Source: Chloroflexota bacterium (GTDB lineage: Bacteria; Chloroflexota; Limnocylindria; Limnocylindrales; CSP1-4). From it: a stretch of 9,985 nucleotides of DNA. The number at the start of each line of letters is the position of its first letter. Within the stretch, counting starts at the first letter, position 1. The notes below the pieces were generated by a model. The model did not search any database and had not been told where the DNA came from. It saw only the letters and a program-made list of their open reading frames with translations. Below, in pieces: positions 1-6,252 of this stretch. A program made the position numbers and the translations under genes. The stretch is taken from contig DAIERN010000034.1 of assembly GCA_027346765.1 (NCBI GenBank), forward strand, positions 1 through 9,985. The letters are read 5' to 3'.

Positions 1-436
1 CGTGCTGGACTGGCTGATCTCGGTCCAAACAACGCGCCGCGGGGTCTTCACCCCGGTGGGCAGCGACGGCTGGTGGACGCGCGGCATGACCCGCAGCCAA
101 TTCGATCAGCAGCCCATTGAAGCGACGGCGCTGATCCTGGCCGCCGCCGTCGCGTACGAAAGCACTCAAGACGCTGGCTACCTCCGATCCGCCGAGGCCG
201 CATACGCGTGGTTCCTGGGCGACAACGACGTTGGTCTCGGCATCGCCGACGTCCTGACCGGGGGCTGCCACGACGGCTTGTCGCACGACCACGTCAACGT
301 GAACCAGGGCGCCGAATCGACTCTGATGTGGCTGACCGCGGTTGAGGCAATGCGCCAATTGCGCACCGACGCGATGAGCGCGCGCCAAACCTCATCGCGC
401 GGCGCGACGACGGTGTTGATGGAGTTGCGCGCATGA
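1..436 (+). CDS. C-terminal fragment of a glycosyltransferase-linked alpha/alpha-barrel protein (5' end outside window)
   Basis: The gene is cut by the window start, so only about the last 144 residues are visible; the GTG at position 2 is probably internal. The visible part has an alpha-helical repeat character with blocks FDQQPIEA (visible residues 34-41), WFLGDND (70-76), TGGCHDGL (86-93) and NQGAEST (101-107). From memory these are the C-terminal helical (six-hairpin-like) domain that follows a GT4-type glycosyltransferase domain in proteins usually encoded beside GH130 enzymes. The last approx. 25 residues are low-complexity and poorly conserved. The stop codon overlaps the start of the GH130 gene (ATGA), so the two are translationally coupled and probably act on the same glycan or glycoconjugate. 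The catalytic glycosyltransferase domain itself is not visible, so the full identity is inferred. Confidence 0.7.
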   Translation, partial: VLDWLISVQTTRRGVFTPVGSDGWWTRGMTRSQFDQQPIEATALILAAAVAYESTQDAGYLRSAEAAYAWFLGDNDVGLGIADVLTGGCHDGLSHDHVNVNQGAESTLMWLTAVEAMRQLRTDAMSARQTSSRGATTVLMELRA

Positions 437-1383
437 GCCCACTCAAGGCGGCAGACGTCTTCAGCCGGCATCCGCTCAATCCGATCATTACCGTCGACGA
501 TCTGCCGTACCGGGCGAACTCCGTGTTCAATCCCGGTGTCGGGGTCGTGGGCGGCGAGACGCTTCTCCTCATACGAGTCGAGGACCTGCGCGGGATTTCC
601 CACCTGCTGGCCGCGCGCAGCAGCGACGGCGTGACCGGTTGGCGCTTCGACCAGACACCGCTCATCGCGCCCGAGCCCGACAAGCACCCCGAAGAGATCT
701 GGGGCTGCGAGGATCCGCGCTTGACCTGGCTGCCAGAGCTGGATCAGTGGGCGATTGCCTATACCGCCTATAGCCGCCGCGGCCCGCTCGTGTCGCTCGC
801 CTTGAGCCACGACTTCACCGCCGTGCGCAAGCTGGGCCCGGTGATGCCGCCCGAGGACAAGGACGCCGCGCTCTTCCCGCGCCGGATCGACGGCCGCTGG
901 GCGATGATTCACCGGCCGTCGCCGTTGCGCGGCTTCGCCCACATGTGGGTTTCGTACTCGCCCGATCTGCGCCATTGGGGCGACCACGAGCTGCTGCTCG
1001 AGGCGCGCGACGGGGCGTGGTGGGATGCCGGCAAGATTGGCCTGGGCCCGCCGCCGCTTGAGACCGCCGATGGCTGGCTCGTCTGCTACCACGGCGTGCA
1101 CGGGACATCATCCGGACCCATCTACCGGGTTGGATTGGCGCTGCTTGATTTGGACGACCCGCGCAAGGTGCTGCGCCGGACCGACGAATGGGTTATGGGT
1201 CCGACGGCGCCTTACGAACGCAGCGGCGACGTCAACAAGGTCGTCTTTCCCACGGGTTGGGTTCTCGACCCTGCGACCCAGGTGATTTCGCTCTACTACG
1301 GGGCGGGCGACTCCGCGATCGCCGTCGCCACTGCCAACCTCGAGGACGTGCTGGCCCTCATGCGGACGCTGCCCGCCGGCTAG
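433..1383 (+). CDS. GH130 family glycoside phosphorylase/hydrolase (mannoside-type)
   Basis: A complete 316-residue protein with the blocks of the GH130 five-bladed beta-propeller: NPGV (33-36), RVEDLRG (48-54), WGCEDPRLT (90-98), LFPRR...HRP (147-162), WWDAGKIGLGPPP (196-208), YHGVH (219-223), VVFPTGWV (270-277) and YYGAGDSAIAVATA (288-301). The family acts on beta-mannosides, most members by phosphorolysis and some by hydrolysis. The Asp of the EDPR block (D94) is the expected catalytic acid. Basic residues in conserved blocks (R161, K201, H220) would fit phosphate binding, which favours a phosphorylase, but that assignment is from memory of the family. No signal peptide, so the enzyme is cytoplasmic. 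The ATG start overlaps the upstream stop by four bases. Substrate (mannobiose, mannosylglucose, mannosyl-GlcNAc or another) cannot be read from the sequence. Confidence 0.9.
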   Translation: MSPLKAADVFSRHPLNPIITVDDLPYRANSVFNPGVGVVGGETLLLIRVEDLRGISHLLAARSSDGVTGWRFDQTPLIAPEPDKHPEEIWGCEDPRLTWLPELDQWAIAYTAYSRRGPLVSLALSHDFTAVRKLGPVMPPEDKDAALFPRRIDGRWAMIHRPSPLRGFAHMWVSYSPDLRHWGDHELLLEARDGAWWDAGKIGLGPPPLETADGWLVCYHGVHGTSSGPIYRVGLALLDLDDPRKVLRRTDEWVMGPTAPYERSGDVNKVVFPTGWVLDPATQVISLYYGAGDSAIAVATANLEDVLALMRTLPAG

Positions 1384-1446
1384 GTCTCTGCCAGTCAGCG
1401 CGGCCGTTCACGGCGATTACCGCCGGTTGCGTCACGATAGACACCG

Positions 1447-2337
1447 ATGGGCACCATCTGGCGTGGGGCGGTACTGGGGGTTGCGTTTGTCGGCGACAGG
1501 CTGCGCCGGCTGCCGGGCTCTGGCCTGGTCGAGCGCTTCCCGGGGTGGACCTTCGCGCTACTGTTCGTTGTGGCGATGCTGGCCGGCGCGGTCTGGGCAT
1601 CGCAGAAATCACCCCAGCGCATCAGCCTGGCCGACCTGAGCGTGGGCGCCCTTGCGCCAATGCAGACCTGGATCATCGTCAGCGGCGACGTCGCCGCCGG
1701 ATCATCTTCGGCCACCCACCAGTACGTGCTGACTGACCCGGCAGTGGCCGGCGCGCGCCTGATCATCACCAGTGACGTGGAGCTGCCGGTGGGCAGGACG
1801 ACGGTCAGCGGCAAGCTCATCGGCGGCGACTCCCGCGCACCGCAGGGCTATGACTGGGTGGGTCACCTGCAGGCCGATCCGGTCACCGCGCAGGAGCAGG
1901 ACCCGCCGTGGATCACGATCGGCCTCCTTGGTTTGGGCGTGCTGGTGATCGTGGTCGCCCGGACCCATTACCCGGTCTTCTTTGGCGACTCGCCCGCGCG
2001 GGTGGCGCCTTCGCGCGCACGGATCGAGGTCGGGGTCCGACGCGGCTGGTCACCGCGCGACGAGATCGTGCCGGGTACGCTCGCGATTGAGCCGGGCGAG
2101 CGCGTCCGACTTGAGACCTCCGATGGTGATCTCCGTGATCTTCGCCTTCAGTCGGCCAGCTCGAGCATCGAGGTCGGCCGATTCCAAGCGCTGAGCGGCC
2201 ACGAGCTCGTACTGCGGCTAGTGGCGTCCGGCGGCGACCTGGCCCTGAAGTTCGCCAACGCCGCGGATCGCGATATCGCCTACAGCGCGCTTGCCGCAAC
2301 TGCCGCGATGCCGTTGCGCCCGGCCCGGTTGGCGTGA
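1447..2337 (+). CDS. Two-pass membrane protein of unknown function
   Basis: I do not recognise this 296-residue protein. It has a short N-terminal segment, a membrane helix at about 34-51, a beta-rich middle domain at 60-150 (with stretches such as WIIVSGDV and RLIITSDVELPVGRTTVSGKLIGG that look like an OB-fold-type barrel), a second membrane helix at about 155-172, and a C-terminal domain of about 120 residues with alternating hydrophobic beta pattern. The two helices would place the middle domain outside the cell and both ends inside, or the reverse. The gene starts 63 bp after GH130 on the same strand and may be co-transcribed, though no Shine-Dalgarno precedes the ATG; GTCACGATAG lies at 1431-1440 and could be a -10-like element of a leaderless transcript. 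High-GC coding pattern and absence of a plausible competing frame support it as real. Confidence 0.65.
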   Translation: MGTIWRGAVLGVAFVGDRLRRLPGSGLVERFPGWTFALLFVVAMLAGAVWASQKSPQRISLADLSVGALAPMQTWIIVSGDVAAGSSSATHQYVLTDPAVAGARLIITSDVELPVGRTTVSGKLIGGDSRAPQGYDWVGHLQADPVTAQEQDPPWITIGLLGLGVLVIVVARTHYPVFFGDSPARVAPSRARIEVGVRRGWSPRDEIVPGTLAIEPGERVRLETSDGDLRDLRLQSASSSIEVGRFQALSGHELVLRLVASGGDLALKFANAADRDIAYSALAATAAMPLRPARLA

Positions 2338-2358
2338 CGATAGGAACATAGGCGCGCC

Positions 2359-2380
2359 GGGCCCATAGCTCAGCGGCATG
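2359..2380 (+). other. tRNA 5'-end-like fragment (acceptor strand plus D-arm half)
   Basis: The 20 bases from 2359 read GGGCCCATAGCTCAGCGGCA. This matches the standard opening of a tRNA gene: a seven-base acceptor strand, TA at positions 8-9, then the GCTCAG start of the D-arm with a GG in the loop. The expected GAGC closing strand of the D-stem, an anticodon arm and a T-arm are all absent downstream, so this is not a working tRNA gene. It lies in the 79-bp gap between two convergent genes. It may be a remnant left by recombination at a tRNA locus, or chance. Confidence 0.25.
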
Positions 2381-2392
2381 TTGTACCGTCAG

Positions 2393-2410
2393 CGGCGTGG
2401 CGCGACGCCG
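2393..2410. terminator. Possible bidirectional terminator hairpin between convergent genes
   Basis: CGGCGT (2393-2398) and ACGCCG (2405-2410) form a perfect 6-bp GC-rich stem with a 6-base loop. It sits between the plus-strand membrane gene and the minus-strand permease, starting 6 bp beyond the permease stop. There is no T-run on either strand, so as an intrinsic terminator it is weak; the location is its best support. Confidence 0.35.
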
Positions 2411-2416
2411 TGTCGG

Positions 2417-3574
2417 TTAGTCCGATCGGAGGACATACAGAGGCTCCCGCAGTGCAGCCAATATGGCCGGTAGCGCGGCAGCAACCATCCCCGTGAGGAT
2501 GATCAGCGCGGCCACGGAAATGCTGAGCAACACATCAGGGATTTCGCCTGTCTGGATCAATACCGCGGCCGAGCCGATCACCACCCCGAATGCGGCAGCG
2601 ACCACAAAAAGGGCCGCGGATTCGATCATGACGAGGTTCACGATGGTGGTCCGTGTTGCGCCCTGCGAACGCCTTAGTCCAAACTCGCGCCGGCGCTGCT
2701 CCATCGCTCCATACAAAATAGTCCCGACCAGCAGGCCGCTGACCGCCAGCGATCCTATAAGGATCGCGGCATCCAGGGCGCCCGCCTCCCGTGCCAGTTC
2801 ATCGCGCAGAGACACCAGCATGGCACCGCGTTGAACGGTCAGCGGACCGTCGCTGGCGATCAGAATCGGCAGCGTAGCCACCAGCTCCTCCACGTCCTGG
2901 CTTCGGTCAGCGAGCAGCACAATTTCTGTTATCGGGACGGACTCGCCATCGTCGCGGACCAATACGTAAGCGCTGAGGTTGGCGACGGCAGCATCGGCAG
3001 CTACGCGACCAACGACGGCCAGGGGCCCGACGAGTTCGTCATCGACCGTGCCTAGGCCATCGCCAAGGTGCAGGTCGCTCGCCGCATCGCTGCCAACAAC
3101 CGCCTCGCCTATGTCTGGCTGCCGGCCATTTGTCAGAGTCACCAAAGAGTGTGAGATCAACGAGCCCCAGTAACGCCGTGTTCCGACGGCCTCGCTGGCG
3201 AAGCCCCTGGTCGCATCGCCGAGACCCGGGTTGCGACCGATGGGGCCGGCCGCGCTGAGTCCGACCACCCAGTCGACGGCATCGAGTTGCGATATCGCTT
3301 CGACCTGATCTGGCCGAAGGTGCGCACTGCCATCGGTGTCAATGATGCGGATCACCCGCGCGGCCGGCGTTTCCAAGGCGGCGAGCAGCGTGTGCCGGGC
3401 CGCCTGAGTGCGGCCACTCGATGACACAACCGCAACGGTCGCCAGAGTAATCACCGCGAGGGTGATGGCTGAGCGGACTGGCTGACGCGGGATCCCGGCC
3501 AGCGCCAGGCGCCACAGCACTCCCGGCCGGATACCAGGGAGGTCTGTGAACTGGCTACCGGCGTTGCCACTCAA
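2417..3574 (-). CDS. FtsX/MacB-type ABC transporter permease
   Basis: A 385-residue protein with the four-helix FtsX/MacB layout: helix 1 at about 35-52, a long extracytoplasmic domain at 53-267, then three helices at about 268-290, 317-340 and 349-373. The conserved block after helix 2, QRRREFGLRRSQGATRTTIV (293-312), is the coupling-helix region of this family. Such permeases do not import solutes but drive a periplasmic/extracellular partner, for export of peptides or lipoproteins or for resistance to cell-envelope antimicrobials (Type VII ABC/mechanotransmission class). The TTG start overlaps the ATPase stop (TTGA), so the two are made together. It is the last gene of the operon. The short N-terminal tail before helix 1 (residues 1-34) is hydrophilic and cytoplasmic. 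Cargo is inferred from the adjacent secreted peptide, not seen. Confidence 0.9.
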   Translation of the reverse strand: MSGNAGSQFTDLPGIRPGVLWRLALAGIPRQPVRSAITLAVITLATVAVVSSSGRTQAARHTLLAALETPAARVIRIIDTDGSAHLRPDQVEAISQLDAVDWVVGLSAAGPIGRNPGLGDATRGFASEAVGTRRYWGSLISHSLVTLTNGRQPDIGEAVVGSDAASDLHLGDGLGTVDDELVGPLAVVGRVAADAAVANLSAYVLVRDDGESVPITEIVLLADRSQDVEELVATLPILIASDGPLTVQRGAMLVSLRDELAREAGALDAAILIGSLAVSGLLVGTILYGAMEQRRREFGLRRSQGATRTTIVNLVMIESAALFVVAAAFGVVIGSAAVLIQTGEIPDVLLSISVAALIILTGMVAAALPAILAALREPLYVLRSD

Positions 3575-4221
3575 GTGAGGGCTACCGTCCGGTCACAGCT
3601 CCCGGCGATCTCGCCGTTATGGGTGACGATCAGCACCGCGGCGCCATCTGCCGCGGCCTGCCGTAAACCGGCCACCACCGCGGCCGCGTTGTCAGTGTCG
3701 AGGTTGCCTGTTGGCTCATCGGCCAACACCAACTGCGGCCGTCGCATGAGCGCCCGACACAGCGCCGCGCGCTGGGCCTGTCCACCGGAGACGCGCGCCG
3801 GCAACCGGTCGCGGAGATCAGCTATGCCGAAGTCAGCGAGAAGCTGGCGGGCGCGTTCAATAGCCGATCCATAGGCGGCGCCGGCGTATAGCGCGCCTTC
3901 GGCGACGTTGTCCTCGATGGAGATCGATGGATGCAGGATCGCGTCCTGGAAGACGAACCCGATCGCATGCGCGCGAAGTCCACTACGCTCGCGGTCGGAT
4001 AGTGAAGCGGTGTCAACGCCGGCGATCCGGACACGACCAACAGTGGGACGGATGAATAGCCCCAACAGGAAAAGCAAAGTTGACTTGCCAGAGCCCGATC
4101 GGCCGGTGACGGCGACCATCTCACCCCCCTGGATATCGAAGGTGAGGCCCGTGAAGAGAAAATCCAGGGTACCTGGGTAGGCAAACCCGAGCTCCTCCAC
4201 GGCCAACCGGTGAGCGGTCAC
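3571..4221 (-). CDS. MacB/LolD-type ABC transporter ATPase
   Basis: A complete 216-residue nucleotide-binding domain: Walker A GRSGSGKST (40-48), Q-loop glutamine in FVFQDAILHP (Q92), signature VSGGQAQR (144-151), Walker B LVLADEP with the catalytic Glu (164-170), D-loop GNLD (172-175) and switch His in IVTHNG (H201). Length and sequence fit the small stand-alone ATPases that pair with FtsX/MacB permeases. All catalytic residues are present, so it should hydrolyse ATP. It starts with GTG, overlapping the adaptor stop by GTGA, and its own stop overlaps the permease start, giving a strictly coupled adaptor-ATPase-permease unit. Residues near 103-120 replace the usual NV..PL helix with an Ala/Gly-rich version, a small divergence. 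Confidence 0.93.
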   Translation of the reverse strand: MTAHRLAVEELGFAYPGTLDFLFTGLTFDIQGGEMVAVTGRSGSGKSTLLFLLGLFIRPTVGRVRIAGVDTASLSDRERSGLRAHAIGFVFQDAILHPSISIEDNVAEGALYAGAAYGSAIERARQLLADFGIADLRDRLPARVSGGQAQRAALCRALMRRPQLVLADEPTGNLDTDNAAAVVAGLRQAAADGAAVLIVTHNGEIAGSCDRTVALT

Positions 4222-5291
4222 GGCAGCACGATACTTTCGCCGATATCCACGCCGTCAACGATGGCCGAGCCGCCCGAAGCCACCACGATCCTTACGTTCC
4301 TTCGCTGCCCGTCGGCCATTTCGACGAAGGCCTGCCCGCCGGCGTCCGTTCTGACCGCCGCGGCCGGCACCAATGGGCCAGCGGTTTCGGGAACGAGCAC
4401 GAATTGAGCAGCGACGGTCGCGGTGCGATCGATTGGTACGAGATTCAGACAATCGTCGTGAACGCACAGCGCCGAGCCGTCGGCAGTGCCTAGATCCGCC
4501 CACCTGCGTCCGATGTCGAATTGCATGCGTTTGACCGACAGCCGACGCGAGTCTCCAGACTCGAAAGTGGCTTGGGCGATCAGCCCGGGAACGAGCTCCG
4601 GCGGAGCCGAGCCGGCGCCGAACTCGATTGTCAAGTCGGGCTGGGATCCGAGTAATTCGAGCAGTGGCGCGCCTGGTGTCAACGAGGCGCCGGTAGAAAT
4701 GCCGGCCGCCCAGCGCACGGGCGCCGCCAGAGCGCTGGGCGACAGATAGACGATGTCGCCCAATTCGACCACGCCCGTTGACGCGAGCCCAAGATCGGCT
4801 TGCCAGGCAGCAACGGCGTCGCGCGTTTGGCTGTTGTACTCATCGCTCGAAACGCCGGTCGCATAGCCAGCACGATTTAGATAGGCGTTGAGAGCAGCGA
4901 CGTCGCGTCCGGTGGTGCCGAACTCCAGCGAGCGGAATGCGGGGATGTCGCCTTCGAGCACAACCACCGGGCGCTCATCGACAAGCATGAGCACATCGCC
5001 GGACTCGACGTAGCCCGCTCGGGCCACGAGCTCGGTGATTACGCCACCTGACTGGCCGACGATCGTGTCAAGAACTGGCCATGACGCTGTCAGCGGCAGA
5101 TTCAGCGTTCTGCCAACGGTGCCCTCTCCCACCCGGTACAACGTGGGCCGCGGTGCAACAGAGGCGTCTGACGGGCGGCCCAGCAAATATGCGGTCGCCA
5201 ACGCGCCAGCGGTCACACCTATGGCCAGCGATATCAGCCAGCCCAGCGAAAGGCGCGGAAGACTGCGCTTGCCGCGCTTGATACCTGTCAC
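4218..5291 (-). CDS. Membrane-anchored ABC adaptor (HlyD/MacA-like) with peptidoglycan-binding domain
   Basis: This 357-residue protein has a basic N-terminus, one membrane helix at about 16-37, and an extracytoplasmic part. Residues 83-120 (GGVITELVARAGYVESGDVL and following) look like the lipoyl/barrel-sandwich hairpin of membrane-fusion proteins. In the position where a coiled-coil would be inserted there is instead a peptidoglycan-binding_1-like module at about 122-175 (FGTTGRDVAALNAYLNRAGY, then TRDAVAAWQADLGL). Beta-rich barrel domains follow, including a CVHDDC pair (C276, C281) that could be disulfide-bonded. Adaptors of this kind occur next to MacB-like transporters in Gram-positive bacteria, where they link the permease to the cell wall. 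GTG start 3 bp after the lipoprotein stop with no clear Shine-Dalgarno, so translation is probably coupled. Confidence 0.82.
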   Translation of the reverse strand: MTGIKRGKRSLPRLSLGWLISLAIGVTAGALATAYLLGRPSDASVAPRPTLYRVGEGTVGRTLNLPLTASWPVLDTIVGQSGGVITELVARAGYVESGDVLMLVDERPVVVLEGDIPAFRSLEFGTTGRDVAALNAYLNRAGYATGVSSDEYNSQTRDAVAAWQADLGLASTGVVELGDIVYLSPSALAAPVRWAAGISTGASLTPGAPLLELLGSQPDLTIEFGAGSAPPELVPGLIAQATFESGDSRRLSVKRMQFDIGRRWADLGTADGSALCVHDDCLNLVPIDRTATVAAQFVLVPETAGPLVPAAAVRTDAGGQAFVEMADGQRRNVRIVVASGGSAIVDGVDIGESIVLP

Positions 5292-5294
5292 CAG

Positions 5295-5876
5295 TTACCA
5301 GTCGAGGAAGTTCGGCCGGCTGGGCAGGCGTTCACACGAGCGCACGACCGACGTGGGAATGTCTTCCTCACCAGAGCCGCGCGGATTCCAGCTCAAGCCA
5401 CTCTGATCGACGAAGACCTGCTCCGGCGGAGCATCGACACCGTGATAACCCGCGGCGCGTAAGCATTCCAATTCGTCCACGTAGTACGCGTAAAGCGCCC
5501 GCAGTTGCGCCGCCGATTGGGTTGGCAAGGGTCGAGCCGGGTCACGGCTGGGGTCGATCTCGTTGCGGCAGGCGGCCAGGGCGGCCGGCATTTCGCCGCT
5601 CTGCGGCCCGGCGAGATTGAATGTCAGGTGCCAATCGTACGGGTCGACATCGACGTCGAATCCGCGCTCCTCAAGGCAAGCCTTGAGGCCGATCGCGTAT
5701 TGCTCCGGCGTCGTGTTGAACGGGCTGTCTGGGTCGAGCGTGCGCGCCGCGCCAACAGCCGAGGGTGCTGATGAGGCGATGAAGGAGCCTGGGGCAGGCG
5801 AGGGTGTGCGCGAACCACAGGCGGTGATCAGCAACGGCAGGAGCAACGCAAACCCTAGACGTCGAACACCGTTCAA
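5295..5876 (-). CDS. Small cysteine-paired lipoprotein of the peptide operon (possible immunity or receptor protein)
   Basis: The open frame extends further upstream, but the start is placed at the TTG at 5874-5876, because AAGGGGGA lies 9-16 bases before it, a complete lipoprotein signal peptide begins there, and any longer form would run through the hairpin and the peptide gene. The 193-residue product has a basic n-region (VRR), a hydrophobic core and the lipobox ITAC (17-20), giving lipidated C20, then a Ser/Ala/Pro linker to about 48. The globular part holds four cysteines (C67, C103, C138, C181) in what looks like two related units, each with an aromatic/hydrophobic helix ending in CLxxxGF or CLxxxGY. 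I know no family name; similar short Cys-paired lipoproteins occur in Actinomycetota. Being lipid-anchored outside the membrane between peptide and transporter genes, it may bind the peptide. Confidence 0.72.
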   Translation of the reverse strand: MNGVRRLGFALLLPLLITACGSRTPSPAPGSFIASSAPSAVGAARTLDPDSPFNTTPEQYAIGLKACLEERGFDVDVDPYDWHLTFNLAGPQSGEMPAALAACRNEIDPSRDPARPLPTQSAAQLRALYAYYVDELECLRAAGYHGVDAPPEQVFVDQSGLSWNPRGSGEEDIPTSVVRSCERLPSRPNFLDW

Positions 5877-5905
5877 CTGTGATGGTCCCCCTTCGATTGC
5901 TCTGT

Positions 5906-5941
5906 TCGGGGCGAGCCCGCGACGTTGCGGGCTCGCCCCGA
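5906..5941 (-). terminator. Strong hairpin between peptide gene and transporter genes (attenuator or mRNA stabiliser)
   Basis: Two perfect 15-base arms (5906-5920 and 5927-5941) flank a 6-base loop; each arm is GC-rich (one reads GCGGGCTCGCCCCGA). On the transcribed strand it begins 8 bases after the stop codon of the secreted peptide and ends about 30 bases before the lipoprotein start. The bases after it are AACAGAGC, not a U-run, so termination would be partial. This is the usual place for a read-through attenuator that makes the first gene's message more abundant than the downstream genes. Confidence 0.75.
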
Positions 5942-5949
5942 GACGTCGC

Positions 5950-6252
5950 TTAGCCGTAGTTCCCGCAGTTGGCTCCGGATCCCGCTGTGGTTCCCGACCA
6001 GGACGAGGCCCACCAAGTAATTTGGTAACCGGTGTACGACTCTCGTAGCGCGTTGCTCGTGACGTTCGGCCAGTAGTTTGCGTGGGCAGTCCACTGATGC
6101 CAGACCTCACCACTGGAGCGCGTCCAGACGCGCACGGTCTTGCCGTCAGCGCACACACCGTTGCCACTATCTGAGCCAACAGCCGCGACCGGTAGCGCGA
6201 ACGCGAGGATCATCGCGATCGCCATGCAGACGGCCCCAAGCCAGTTCTTCAT
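5950..6252 (-). CDS. Secreted Trp-rich two-cysteine small peptide (candidate bacteriocin)
   Basis: A 100-residue precursor. The ATG at 6250-6252 is chosen over upstream in-frame TTG and GTG codons because GGTGAG lies 7 bases before it and the signal peptide then starts with MKNW. The hydrophobic core (about 5-20) is followed by a likely signal peptidase I site after LPVAA (A24), leaving a mature peptide of about 76 residues. The mature part holds exactly two cysteines, C34 and C96, close to its two ends, so one disulfide could close nearly the whole chain. It has seven tryptophans (44, 51, 54, 61, 80, 81, 85) and four tyrosines, and a Gly/Ser-rich tail ending NYG; charge is near neutral. There is no double-Gly leader and no lanthipeptide-like enzyme nearby. 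It heads the lipoprotein-adaptor-ABC operon. Size, Sec leader and context resemble lactococcin-972-type bacteriocins, but no shared motif is evident; a secreted signal or wall-binding protein is also possible. Confidence 0.72.
   Translation of the reverse strand: MKNWLGAVCMAIAMILAFALPVAAVGSDSGNGVCADGKTVRVWTRSSGEVWHQWTAHANYWPNVTSNALRESYTGYQITWWASSWSGTTAGSGANCGNYG

Noticed and set aside
178..1101. Long minus-strand open frame (307 codons) opposite the GH130 gene
   Set aside because: Arg/Pro/Ala-biased antisense shadow typical of GC-rich coding DNA; the plus strand carries clear GH130 motifs.
1411..1425. CGGCG/CGCCG hairpin after GH130 as a terminator
   Set aside because: Only 5 bp, no T-run, and the next gene is on the same strand close by.
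5877..6179. 101-residue N-terminal extension of the lipoprotein frame
   Set aside because: It would run through the hairpin and overlap the peptide gene, and would put the lipoprotein signal peptide in mid-protein; the TTG at 5876 has a Shine-Dalgarno and a proper signal peptide.
5950..6252. Firm assignment of the peptide to the lactococcin 972 family
   Set aside because: Size, Sec signal and aromatic content agree, but I cannot align the conserved Trp/Tyr/His pattern of that family; kept as a resemblance only.
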